From contig JAEDCN010000006.1 of assembly GCA_016294105.1 (NCBI GenBank), positions 1 to 64,000 of the forward strand: a DNA stretch of 64,000 nucleotides, written 5' to 3'. Below, one piece after another: positions 27,241 through 36,800 of this stretch (position 1 is the stretch's first letter; every line of letters begins with the position of its first letter). The DNA is from Treponema sp. Its GTDB lineage: Bacteria; Spirochaetota; Spirochaetia; Treponematales; Treponemataceae. The translations under genes were made by a program, and so were the position numbers. The notes below the pieces were generated by a model. The model saw nothing but the letters and a program-made list of their open reading frames with translations, made no database searches and was not told the DNA's origin.

Positions 27241-29667
27241 TTATCTGTTGGTAATATTGAATGAAAGAACAAACTGCCATTCAGGCCCCCTTCCATTCTG
27301 CCATGCAACCTTGCCATCCAGAATCTGGAATGTATTGGCCAACATCATCCGCAAGGGGAATTGAGGCAGTGAGAAACGGAAACCAGGACCAAAGCTAAAG
27401 TATACGTCGCTCATATTCAAGTTGGTAAAGAAACTCTGTGGTGAGTCCTTGATAACTGCCGCATCAAAGAAGAAGTCCAAGGAGAATATAGCTGGTGCAA
27501 TAGGCATACGCAGCTCAATAGAATTGTTCCATAGGGCAAGTCCACGATGGGTATTGTAGAGGGAGCTCCATCCACGACCAGTAAACATACCGTCGATGTA
27601 GAGCTTGTTGGAATCACTAAGCTTGGAATTTGGGGTTGGCTCAATAAAGGAAAGACTTGTTAAACCAGCCAACGTAAATTTCAAGTTCCAGGTTTCGAAT
27701 ACAGGCAAGTCAAGCAAGGTTACGTAAAGCTCTCCTTTGGTCTCAGAACTAAAGAAGAACTGTTTTTCCAAGCCAGGAATAAGACCTGTCCAAGAGAACT
27801 GCTGCTTGGCAAACCAACCCTGGGAAGGATCATAGTTCAAGTCTCTGTCATCTATAGACAAAGCAACCCAAATACTATTTTGCATACCCCAGTGCTTCTG
27901 ATTGTCTGCAATGAGAGAATCAACGGGAGTATAGATGGATGCATCATAGAAGTTACGTAAAATTCTGCCAGACAAACCACCTGTAACAGAAAAAATAGCA
28001 AATTGTGGTGACCAGCGTCGACCCAAAGAGGCTGCAAAATTGATGGAAAGGTTGTTGTAGTTCATGTAATACTCTTTATTATTTACAGAACCATCAGGCA
28101 GCACTACGGAACGCAGGGCATTGGACAGAGTATGAGAAATTCCTGCACTAGCACTAAAACTTACTGGCAAACCCATAAACCATGAGTCGCCATAACTAAA
28201 AGCAATGGACTGGCTATCGGTAGAAAGGGTGGTATTTGCAGAAATCAGCCTACCAGTACCAAAAAGGTTTGCATCCTGCCACTTAAAGAACAAAGACACA
28301 GGAAAGGCATCAGGGTCTGCAATTCCAGAGAAGGTAACACCAAATTCAATGGAGGTGGTGGACTGCTCCTCAAGATTCAACACCAAGTCAACAAGATTAT
28401 TCTCTGAACCAGGAACAATTTCAGGAACAATTGCAGAGAAAAACTGGAGGTTATAGAGATTTCTCAAACCATTGGTAACCTTTGTCTTGGAGAAAATATC
28501 ACCTGATTCAATAGGAAGTTCTCGGAGAATAACGTAATCCTTTGTTTTTGTATTTCCCTTAATAAAGATATTCTCAATATGACTTCTGGGATTTTCCATA
28601 ATCATAAAGTTTACGTCAATCTGGTGAGTTTCTACATTCTTGTTTTCTAAAGGATTAAAGTAGTTGGAGGTATAACCGTTTTCATAATATAAATCGGTTA
28701 TAGCCACCAATCCTTCCTGGAATTTACCTAAGTTAAATACTTCCCCATCATGCAACTTAACCAATTCTCGTAGCTTTGCTGTGGAGAAAATAGTGTTTCC
28801 AGTAAAAGTGATTCCTGCAAAGGTATATTGGGAGCCTTCTTGAATAACATACTGAATATACAGCTCGTCACAATTATCTTCTTCGTTGTAGGTTACTGTA
28901 CGTACCACATCAAGCAAGGACACATCAATGTATCCTCTGTTTTGGTAGTAGGCTAGAATTGACTGCTTGTCCAGCTCTAGCTGGCTTTCCTGGAAGGCTC
29001 CCTTGTTAAAGACACCAACAGTCTTCATGGATAGTATTCCCTTTAGTGTTTTGGAGGAAACTACCGTGTTTCCCATAAAACTGATATCCTTTACTACTGT
29101 GGAACGTCCCTCTGAAATGTTAAAGGTAACAACGATGCCCTTTCCCGTTGCCTCTGTGGTGGAGGACACAAGAACATTGGTGTAGCCTTTCTTGAGATAT
29201 AAGTCACGGATGGCTCGTTCATCAAGCAGAATCTTACTGGGATTGTAGATGTTCTTTGCCTTGGTGGAAATAGCTTGCTTAAGTTCCGAGGCTCTGATAT
29301 GACGATTTCCAGAGAATTTCAACTGGGATACAAATGGCTTTTCCACTACAGTAAATTCAATTACTACAGATGAGCCCTTGGCATCTCCCGGCAAAGCGAT
29401 GGGAGACACATCTTCAAAAAGATCCAAGGCGTACACCTTGTTCAGCAGGTCAAGGTACAACTCGTCAGTAAATTCCTTGCCAATGAAGGGAGCAGTTATA
29501 CCGTCCAGTTCTATGGAATTGACGTTTTCCAATCCCTTGAAATCGATGTTTCTAATTTTCTTGCCGTAATACCAACTGTCATCAGTTTGGGCAAACATCA
29601 AAGTGGAAAGCAACAAAACCACAAAGAAAACGAGAGCCCTACGAACAAAATCCCTGCAATTCATCAT
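27241..29667 (-). CDS. bamA: Outer-membrane assembly factor BamA
   Basis: 808 residues: signal peptide ending at about LSTLMFAQ, a series of POTRA domains (about 35-430; repeated GNxx and LxxLYYxNGY patterns), and a C-terminal beta barrel with GRGWSS at the usual VRGY/F position and a family-type SFGPGFRFSLPQFPL near the end. Inserts beta-barrel proteins into the outer membrane; the T. pallidum equivalent is Tp92/TP0326. The gene follows tamB by 9 bases and precedes skp. Confidence 0.95.
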   Translation of the reverse strand: MMNCRDFVRRALVFFVVLLLSTLMFAQTDDSWYYGKKIRNIDFKGLENVNSIELDGITAPFIGKEFTDELYLDLLNKVYALDLFEDVSPIALPGDAKGSSVVIEFTVVEKPFVSQLKFSGNRHIRASELKQAISTKAKNIYNPSKILLDERAIRDLYLKKGYTNVLVSSTTEATGKGIVVTFNISEGRSTVVKDISFMGNTVVSSKTLKGILSMKTVGVFNKGAFQESQLELDKQSILAYYQNRGYIDVSLLDVVRTVTYNEEDNCDELYIQYVIQEGSQYTFAGITFTGNTIFSTAKLRELVKLHDGEVFNLGKFQEGLVAITDLYYENGYTSNYFNPLENKNVETHQIDVNFMIMENPRSHIENIFIKGNTKTKDYVILRELPIESGDIFSKTKVTNGLRNLYNLQFFSAIVPEIVPGSENNLVDLVLNLEEQSTTSIEFGVTFSGIADPDAFPVSLFFKWQDANLFGTGRLISANTTLSTDSQSIAFSYGDSWFMGLPVSFSASAGISHTLSNALRSVVLPDGSVNNKEYYMNYNNLSINFAASLGRRWSPQFAIFSVTGGLSGRILRNFYDASIYTPVDSLIADNQKHWGMQNSIWVALSIDDRDLNYDPSQGWFAKQQFSWTGLIPGLEKQFFFSSETKGELYVTLLDLPVFETWNLKFTLAGLTSLSFIEPTPNSKLSDSNKLYIDGMFTGRGWSSLYNTHRGLALWNNSIELRMPIAPAIFSLDFFFDAAVIKDSPQSFFTNLNMSDVYFSFGPGFRFSLPQFPLRMMLANTFQILDGKVAWQNGRGPEWQFVLSFNITNR

Positions 29668-29676
29668 ATAATATCC

Positions 29677-32600
29677 TTATAAAGAAAATTTCCATGAAAG
29701 ACTGATGGATGTTGATGGCACCCAAAGATGCTGGGCATTTTCCAAATCAGGAGCCATACTCCAACGAATGGCACCAAATGGAGAATCCATCTCCAAACCA
29801 ATTTCTGGCTGAAATCTTAGTCCAGAACCAGTTCCATCCTCCAGAGCCTTCTTTTCGTCGTAGGCAAAATGGAGCATGGCATCAGCATAAATGGAACTTC
29901 CGAAATACTTACCTATGTAAACAGTGGTATTATCAAAAAAGTTACCGATTGTAAGCTTTTTATTTCCTTCTCCAGTATTAAGCCACTGTTTGAGACTGTT
30001 TTGCAATCCCATGGTTCTCAAGGAGAATATATCAAAATTAAGGAAATCACGCAATGCATTTTCAATCTTGCGTAATACCAAGAGATTAAAGCCATAATCT
30101 ACACCAGAAAGGATTACATCTAATCCACTTTGTGCATCTGCCGTAAGGGCCTGTCCCAAAATAGTCATAAGCTCTATCTCAGATTTTGGTGGCGATGAGC
30201 TGTAGGTTGGATTAAAGGCACTGAGACGTTGGTTCTCTGCAGACAGTGTGATTCGTACTGGCTCACCGTTTTGGTCATGCTCACGGATTTCTGCACGCAC
30301 CGTAATGATGGGATCTAAGGAATTAGATTCTGTAAATACCACTCGACCCTCACGCAAGTAGAAATTCCGGTTGAGATAGGTAATCTCTCCACCACGCAAC
30401 ACAATGTCACTATTTATAGAATAAGATTCGGTACTGGAATCATATCGGAAGGAGCCCTTTGTGTTAGGAGCAATGAGTCCACGGAGTACAGGATCAAAAA
30501 AGAGCTCTACATGCTGACCTGTAGTAATACTGATGTCCAAGGTTGTAGTGAAATCTCCCCTTGACTCGGTATACATAATCCCTTCCTGGCGGGTATTCAC
30601 TCCTCGGATGCCACCAGAAATAATATCGATATCCACGTTGTCCACAAAGAAACTGCCCTTAATGTCCACACCAGTCATAGTAACTTCTATATCAAGGTTG
30701 CAGGTGGAATTTCCTTCGATGAGAATTGAAGGTGCAGTGGAAACCTTGGCAGGAATATTAATTCGAGCAGGAACCATTACATTGGCGGGCGTGTTAATAT
30801 CCAAGGTAAGCACATCCAGCATCAATCGGTCCATAACTAAACGGAGATCAAGATAGGCACAGCCATCGGCAATATCAAAATACACATGATCCATCAACAA
30901 CTCATTGTCTTGGAAGGTAATGACCGCCTCTGGTGCAATCATCAACTCAGGAACATAGTCGGGACAATTGATGGTAAGCTTGGTGGCCAAAAGCTGTCCA
31001 GTAAATTGTGGATCTGCCAGAATACCTCCAATGTGCAGGTTTCCTGTCAAATGACCACCATGGAGCATAATGTAGGGAAAGGAAACCAAGCTAGTGAATT
31101 TTGACAGGTCTGAGGAAATATTTCGCAGCTGAATATCCAACAATTCCTCTGAGAATCTTCCCTGCACCACAGCATGAAGGGGCATCCGTCCAGAAAGGGT
31201 CATGTTGATGAAGCCGTCTTCTGTAATGGAGCCAGAAATGCCCAAGTCGTTTTTGGAGTCCACCAAGATGAAGCCTGGAATCCGCATAAGATTTAGCTCC
31301 ACTGTCTCCGGATTTTTAAAGAAGTTACCACCTAATTCAGCACGGGCATCTACAGAAATCATTTCTGGCAAACCACGGGCCAAGGTAGTGACAATGCCCA
31401 CAAAGCCGCCATTATCATCAGAGTCAACGCTAGTGTAGCCAGTATCCAGCATATTTGCTTCAGACAAGGAGCTGGTGACATTTACATCCACAGGAACTTG
31501 GATTGAATAGATATCTCCTAAATTTGTATCGTATTCTGCATGAAGAAAACCAGAAAAATCAGAAAGGGAGAAATTGGCAAATATATTACGAATGTATTGA
31601 TTGCCGAACTGCACTTTCCCTCCGTCCAAAAACAGCTCTCCATCCTCCAGACGAGAATGAGCTACCACCGTAAAGGGCACACCACCAAAGGAAATGGAAG
31701 AAGGAGCTACATCCACAGAAATATAGGGATTTTCAATAGTTCCCATGGCATTGATTGATGCCGTTACCTGATTTCCCTGATTTTGCATGGTACGGAAACG
31801 AGCCATGGGCAAGTTGTTCACATCGATTGTGGCAGAAAAATAAACATCGTTAAGGAAATTCAGCTGGGAAAATTCCTTTTGATCTGGATTTGAAAAGCTC
31901 ATTCCAATGTTGTAGGACTCGGTGGAAAGGGCGTTGGCAAGAGTCAAGTTCAAACCAGCAGTATCGATTCTACCCTGAGAAAAATTCCACATGATGCCGC
32001 CAGATCCATCAAGGGTTGAAACATCATCCTGAAACAAGAAATTTTCCAGCAAAAATCCATAGCTTAAAATTTGGCCAGACATGGAAAGTTCTGGATTGGT
32101 GAACATCAAATTGGAAACTTCCGACAGGCTGAAATTGGTTACATCCACCCTGAATCCCGCCAAATTATTTCGGGGAACAAAGCCACTTGTTTCAAGGGAA
32201 CACAAAACCATTGCAGGACCAAGGGAAATGGGCAATTCGTTCATTTGGAGCTGACCTTCCAGCAGATTCTCAGCTCCATCAAGAACCACGGAGGCAACCA
32301 AACCGTAGCTTCCAGTAAGGTTCAACCAGGAACCAAAGGTATAAGAGCCCGCCAAAGAATAGGGCACCGCATTTACAGAAATATCTGCATTGAACAGGGC
32401 CTGGGTATAGCCCTCGTCAAAGTCAACTCCCGCCGTTAGCTGCACCTCTTGACCTGCGAAAAGCAAGTCAAACTGGGAAAGATTTACCGTGGTTTCATTT
32501 CCCGTAAAGGAAAAGATAAGCAGGTTATCGTCGTTGGTTGCATCTGCTAAAATCCAATAATCCACGTTGTAACTGATGGAAGAAAGATCTGTAGCAAGAT

Positions 32601-34266
32601 ACAGCTCGTTGGTGGTAACGTAAGCAGAAAGGGTTTTTGCCAAGGAATCCAATGATTCCCGCTGCTCCTGGCCCACAAAGAAGGAGGCCACGTTTACGGC
32701 GGAATCAAGGAAGAAGTCATTTATCCCTAGATTCGCTTGAACATAGGGCTTGTCCTCCTTCAAAATGCTTCCCGAAAGCCGTATCAAGCCCGGTACACCA
32801 AAATCAATGTGGGAATAGTCCGAGGCCTCAAACTCAAAGTCCAAGGATTGTGCTTCCTCATCGGGAATCATGGTAAGCTGGAGGGCGGTAAAGCTACGAT
32901 CTCCGTAATACAGCTGGGGAATAAAGCAGGTAAAGCCACGGTCAAGAGCATCTATATACAATTCTGCAGAAATATCCCCACTACCTGGAACCGTCAAACG
33001 CTCCAAAAAGGCAAAGCCCGATGCCTGCAGGTTTGGAATATTTACCGCACCTTCCAGAGAAAAATCCAGGTTCCTATTGCTGACCTGCAGATTATTTACA
33101 TTCACATCAGTGGAATTTCCAGAAATATCATAGTCCAGTTCCAATCCACCTTTCAACAAGTCCACCGACAACAATTGCTCTGGAAGGAAAATTCCACCAA
33201 CAGCCTCATAATCAAAGGCCAGAGACTTGGTATCCAGCTGGAACTCGTAGTTTCCAGAAATGGTGGTACCACGAATCTTTTCCAGCAGGGGAATTTCTCT
33301 TCTCATCCGCAGCAAGGAAAAAGGATCGAACCCATCCATCTGGGCATGTACCTGTAGCTGGCTTGCCTCCAAATTCATTTCAGCCATGAGCCACAGAGGA
33401 ATATTTCCCTGCATGGTGGACACCGTTACATGCCCTTGATTGTATTCTCCAAAGAAGCTGGTTCTGGCCAGAAAAAAGTCTGTGGTAGACACAGAAGCCA
33501 GAGTAAAGCCTGCAGTACTTCCGTCTAGCTGGGGCAAGATGGAAGCCTCAAAGGAAAAGATGATTGAAATGTCTTTAACAGATTTTTGCAGTTCCAGTGG
33601 CAGGGATGCAAGAACAGCCTCCTGCAAGATAACACGGCTTAAGCCATTGCCCTGGGCAGACAAAAAGCCCAGGGAAGCAGTATCTGATACTGCAATATCA
33701 TTAAAGGATACGAGCACATCCATCAGATTATCACGATAATGAAGATTCACATCCCGAATATCTATGGCAAAGGGCAAGGAAATACTTGCAGGAGCCTTAT
33801 CTTCAGCAGTTTTTTCTGTAGAGCTTGTTTCCAAGGAATTTTCCCCTGAGCTAGAAAGCAAGGTCATGAGCTTTTCCACCACTCGACTGCTTTTCATTGC
33901 ATCGTATTCTAGGGTAATGCCAGAAATGGTGAGCTTAGAAAAGGCTCCCTGAATGTCTCCAGAAAGCAATCGTAGAAGGTTATAGGAAAGGTTAGCCTTG
34001 CGGATTGAAAGCACGGGAATTTTTGTTTCCCCGTCGCAAACCTCTATACCTTTAATGCGAAAAACTGATAGAATGGCTGGAGAAAGCGAATCATAGGATA
34101 CCACCAAGCCTGTCTTTGATTCCACCATAGCCAAAAATTCTGTGCGATATGCCTCCAGCTGCTGGGAAAACCCACGGATTGCAGGTCGCACCAGTGCTAG
34201 AGTTACGAGAATCATAGAGAAAAAGAGAATGCTGCTGACGCCGATTTTGACGACTTTAGACTTCAT
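29677..34266 (-). CDS. tamB: TamB-like translocation and lipid-transport protein
   Basis: 1529 residues with an N-terminal membrane anchor (about 10-28) and a very long beta-rich body of repeated amphipathic strands, ending in the conserved DUF490/TamB C-terminus (segments IELMTILGQALTADAQS and GKYFGSSIYADAML). AsmA-like TamB proteins bridge the periplasm and help barrel assembly or phospholipid transport. Lying directly before bamA is a common arrangement in bacteria lacking tamA. AGGA precedes the ATG. Confidence 0.92.
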   Translation of the reverse strand: MKSKVVKIGVSSILFFSMILVTLALVRPAIRGFSQQLEAYRTEFLAMVESKTGLVVSYDSLSPAILSVFRIKGIEVCDGETKIPVLSIRKANLSYNLLRLLSGDIQGAFSKLTISGITLEYDAMKSSRVVEKLMTLLSSSGENSLETSSTEKTAEDKAPASISLPFAIDIRDVNLHYRDNLMDVLVSFNDIAVSDTASLGFLSAQGNGLSRVILQEAVLASLPLELQKSVKDISIIFSFEASILPQLDGSTAGFTLASVSTTDFFLARTSFFGEYNQGHVTVSTMQGNIPLWLMAEMNLEASQLQVHAQMDGFDPFSLLRMRREIPLLEKIRGTTISGNYEFQLDTKSLAFDYEAVGGIFLPEQLLSVDLLKGGLELDYDISGNSTDVNVNNLQVSNRNLDFSLEGAVNIPNLQASGFAFLERLTVPGSGDISAELYIDALDRGFTCFIPQLYYGDRSFTALQLTMIPDEEAQSLDFEFEASDYSHIDFGVPGLIRLSGSILKEDKPYVQANLGINDFFLDSAVNVASFFVGQEQRESLDSLAKTLSAYVTTNELYLATDLSSISYNVDYWILADATNDDNLLIFSFTGNETTVNLSQFDLLFAGQEVQLTAGVDFDEGYTQALFNADISVNAVPYSLAGSYTFGSWLNLTGSYGLVASVVLDGAENLLEGQLQMNELPISLGPAMVLCSLETSGFVPRNNLAGFRVDVTNFSLSEVSNLMFTNPELSMSGQILSYGFLLENFLFQDDVSTLDGSGGIMWNFSQGRIDTAGLNLTLANALSTESYNIGMSFSNPDQKEFSQLNFLNDVYFSATIDVNNLPMARFRTMQNQGNQVTASINAMGTIENPYISVDVAPSSISFGGVPFTVVAHSRLEDGELFLDGGKVQFGNQYIRNIFANFSLSDFSGFLHAEYDTNLGDIYSIQVPVDVNVTSSLSEANMLDTGYTSVDSDDNGGFVGIVTTLARGLPEMISVDARAELGGNFFKNPETVELNLMRIPGFILVDSKNDLGISGSITEDGFINMTLSGRMPLHAVVQGRFSEELLDIQLRNISSDLSKFTSLVSFPYIMLHGGHLTGNLHIGGILADPQFTGQLLATKLTINCPDYVPELMIAPEAVITFQDNELLMDHVYFDIADGCAYLDLRLVMDRLMLDVLTLDINTPANVMVPARINIPAKVSTAPSILIEGNSTCNLDIEVTMTGVDIKGSFFVDNVDIDIISGGIRGVNTRQEGIMYTESRGDFTTTLDISITTGQHVELFFDPVLRGLIAPNTKGSFRYDSSTESYSINSDIVLRGGEITYLNRNFYLREGRVVFTESNSLDPIITVRAEIREHDQNGEPVRITLSAENQRLSAFNPTYSSSPPKSEIELMTILGQALTADAQSGLDVILSGVDYGFNLLVLRKIENALRDFLNFDIFSLRTMGLQNSLKQWLNTGEGNKKLTIGNFFDNTTVYIGKYFGSSIYADAMLHFAYDEKKALEDGTGSGLRFQPEIGLEMDSPFGAIRWSMAPDLENAQHLWVPSTSISLSWKFSL

Positions 34267-34289
34267 GTGGCTAAGATATCCTATTCTAC

Positions 34290-34297
34290 ACTATAGT
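34290..34297. promoter_or_regulatory. Self-complementary -10 shared by tamB and tmk
   Basis: ACTATAGT is its own reverse complement, so TATAGT is presented on both strands, about 25-30 bases from both divergent start codons. No strong -35 is seen on either side. It could be a bidirectional promoter. Confidence 0.45.
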
Positions 34298-34326
34298 AAA
34301 TTTCGGAAAAAAATGGTAGGTCTATC

Positions 34327-34959
34327 GTGATATTAAAGAATTTCATTGTTTTTGAAGGCATTGACGGAGCTGGTACCACCACCCAACAAAAGCTTTTGCA
34401 AAAAAAATTGCAATCTGAATTTCCTCAGGTACAATGCCATTGCACAGCAGAGCCCACCACAGGGGTCACAGGAAAATTTCTTCGCAGCCTCCTAAAGGGT
34501 GATTTTCAAGCTACAGCCCAAACTGCAGCCTATCTCTTTGCTGCCGACCGACAAGAGCATCTTGCAGCCCCTGGTGGCATAGAGGAATTGTGCCACAATG
34601 GAACCCTCGTCATCAGTGATCGCTACCTTTTTTCTAGCCTTGCCTACCAAAGTGCCACCTGTGGTCCAGATCTTCCTCGTCTTCTCAACAGTCAATTTCC
34701 CCTGCCAGAATATCTTTTCTACTTTGACATAGAGCCTAGCCAATCATTAAAACGCATTACACGACGTGGTGTTACGGAAATCTATGAAAACCAGCGTTTT
34801 TTGGAGTCCACCTTAAGGGAATACCGCAAAGTAATTCAAGAATATGAAGAAATGGACACCGGCATGAAGATTATCAGAATCGATGCCGCTCAAAGCCTAG
34901 AAAAAGTGGAGGAAAATATCTGGAGTGCATTGAAAAATATGCCGATACTACAGGGGTGA
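34327..34959 (+). CDS. tmk: Thymidylate kinase with altered P-loop
   Basis: 210 residues. The N-terminus FIVFEGIDGAGTTTQ is the TMPK P-loop, but the usual Walker A lysine is Thr17. The other landmarks are present: SDRYLFSSLAYQ (DRY) and the LID arginines in LKRITRRG. It phosphorylates dTMP to dTDP. The start is GTG at 34327 with AGG eight bases before it. The stop overlaps the next gene's GTG by 4 bases. Confidence 0.88.
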   Translation: MILKNFIVFEGIDGAGTTTQQKLLQKKLQSEFPQVQCHCTAEPTTGVTGKFLRSLLKGDFQATAQTAAYLFAADRQEHLAAPGGIEELCHNGTLVISDRYLFSSLAYQSATCGPDLPRLLNSQFPLPEYLFYFDIEPSQSLKRITRRGVTEIYENQRFLESTLREYRKVIQEYEEMDTGMKIIRIDAAQSLEKVEENIWSALKNMPILQG

Positions 34960-35612
34960 AGTACCCACAACAGCCTTTTGCAAAAAAAAGATTTTTCTCT
35001 TCCACCAGAAAGCTTTGTGTAGCTGTGGCACTCTTTTTATGCCTTGCCATCAGCTCAGGCTTTTCCTACTATGTGGTGTACAAGGAGCAATTCTATCGTC
35101 TTTTTCACGTGCACTACCAGCAGTATCCCGATGATGTAATCGAAAATATCTATTGGCTGGAAAAGGCAGTAAAGGCAGATTTCTGTAATCCTCGTAATGC
35201 CCTTGCAAAAATTACTGACGAAAAAGATTGGGAAAAATATCGCTATCTTTTTATGATGCATATAAATCTCAAGCTCATCGAGCAGCACATGCGACTGGCC
35301 TCCACCTTTGACAAAGAGGTTGCCTATTTTTATGAGGCTCCTTGGAAGGAACAATATCTGCGGGATTTGGAAAAGGCCGAGCAATGCTTCCAAACCGGAC
35401 TTGTATATTGGGAAGAAGCAAAATTGTGGGCAGAAAAGGCCAGCACGGGAAATTTCCAGTTTTTGTACCTTACAGACATCCAGAACTGGGAGGATGAGCG
35501 GTACCGTATTACCAACGGGGAGCTAAATTACGAAAAAATCCTCACCAGAGAGCTGAATCGCCTGACAAAAGTTCGTGAAACCTTTCTTGCAATGGATGAA
35601 GAAACCTATTAA
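34956..35612 (+). CDS. Membrane-anchored helical protein, unknown
   Basis: 218 residues that I do not recognise. A basic N-terminus is followed by one membrane helix (about 20-44, CVAVALFLCLAISSGFSYYVV in two halves: CVAVALFLCLAI, SSGFSYYVV) and an all-helical outer part rich in Tyr and Trp with TPR-like spacing (EKAEQCFQTGLVYWEEA). Probably faces the periplasm. The GTG start overlaps the tmk stop as GTGA, so translation is coupled. It sits in a unit with tmk, aroB and a cysteine desulfurase, which gives no clear clue to function. Confidence 0.75.
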   Translation: MKYPQQPFAKKRFFSSTRKLCVAVALFLCLAISSGFSYYVVYKEQFYRLFHVHYQQYPDDVIENIYWLEKAVKADFCNPRNALAKITDEKDWEKYRYLFMMHINLKLIEQHMRLASTFDKEVAYFYEAPWKEQYLRDLEKAEQCFQTGLVYWEEAKLWAEKASTGNFQFLYLTDIQNWEDERYRITNGELNYEKILTRELNRLTKVRETFLAMDEETY

Positions 35613-35621
35613 AATAGGTTC

Positions 35622-36800
35622 ATGACACAGGACATTTTCACCATTCAATATCCACAAATCTCTGTGGGAACAGAAAAAACTGACATTATTTTCTACACTT
35701 CCCAGGAGCTTGATTCCTTGATGCGCTTTCTTTCCCCCAATGACGGGCTAAACAGAATCTTTGTAACTGATTCCACCATCATTTCCCTGCCTTCCCTAAA
35801 GCCTCTAGCAAAGGAATTTTTAATCTCCTCAGAGTCCCTTTCTGTAGGAATTGCTTCCCGCTCAGTTTTTAGAAAAGGTAACAACACTCTGTTAATTCTT
35901 GGTGCAGGAGAAAGCCACAAAACCATAGAAAACGTATTGTTCATCATACAAACCGCATTGGAATCAGGTTTGCAACGTTCCAGCGTCTTTGTGGGCATTG
36001 GCGGTGGCGTTATTTGCGACATGACAGCCTTTGCTTCCTCAATCTTTAAGCGGGGAGCAAAGCTGGAATTGGTGCCCACCACCCTTTTGGCCATGGTAGA
36101 CGCTGCAGTAGGCGGAAAGACTGGCTGCGATTTTGACAACTTCAAAAACATGATTGGAACCTTTTATCCTGCCAAGCGGCTCCATGTTTTCAGCGACTTT
36201 CTACAAACCCTACCTCCAGAGGAATATCGCTCTGGTCTTGCAGAAACCTTAAAGACAGCCCTGCTCTACGCCCCCAAGTTGTTCCACATTATGCAAAATC
36301 AAAAGGATGAGGTGCTGGCTCGTGAAACCGAATTAGTACGTCAGATTATTCGTCGTTGCGTCATTGCTAAGGCTAGCATTGTAGAAAAAGACTTGACGGA
36401 AACAGGCTTGAGAATGCAGCTGAATCTTGGCCACACCTTTGCCCACGCCCTAGAAACTACTGCAGGCTTGGGAGCTATTCCCCACGGAGATGCGCTGGCT
36501 TGGGGAATTGGTCGTGCATTGGAATTGTCCGTGAACCTAGGACTGTGCGAGGAGGAATACCGGCAAGAGGTTGATCAAGTTTTAGAAAGCTATGGTTGGT
36601 GTAGAACAGCCTACCATCCAGTGCTGGAGGGGAAGGTTTCTCCAGAAGAAGCTGGAACTGTCTTGCTGTCTGCCATGAAAAAGGACAAGAAAAACAGCAG
36701 TACTGCCGTTCGCTTTATCCTGCAACGAGAAATCAACAGCACCGTCATTCAAGAAGTACCCGAAGATAAGATTCTTGCAGTATTGGAAGCCAAAGCATGA
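35622..36800 (+). CDS. aroB: 3-dehydroquinate synthase
   Basis: 392 residues. Rossmann half with GGGVICDMTAFASS and PTTLLAMVDAAVGGKTG, then the metal site: Glu in RSGLAETLK, His in NLGHTFAHALE and His in IPHGDALAWG. It converts DAHP to 3-dehydroquinate, step two of the shikimate pathway; NAD and a divalent metal are cofactors. The gene is in line with tmk and overlaps the cysteine desulfurase by 4 bases. Other aro genes are not in the window. Confidence 0.95.
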   Translation: MTQDIFTIQYPQISVGTEKTDIIFYTSQELDSLMRFLSPNDGLNRIFVTDSTIISLPSLKPLAKEFLISSESLSVGIASRSVFRKGNNTLLILGAGESHKTIENVLFIIQTALESGLQRSSVFVGIGGGVICDMTAFASSIFKRGAKLELVPTTLLAMVDAAVGGKTGCDFDNFKNMIGTFYPAKRLHVFSDFLQTLPPEEYRSGLAETLKTALLYAPKLFHIMQNQKDEVLARETELVRQIIRRCVIAKASIVEKDLTETGLRMQLNLGHTFAHALETTAGLGAIPHGDALAWGIGRALELSVNLGLCEEEYRQEVDQVLESYGWCRTAYHPVLEGKVSPEEAGTVLLSAMKKDKKNSSTAVRFILQREINSTVIQEVPEDKILAVLEAKA

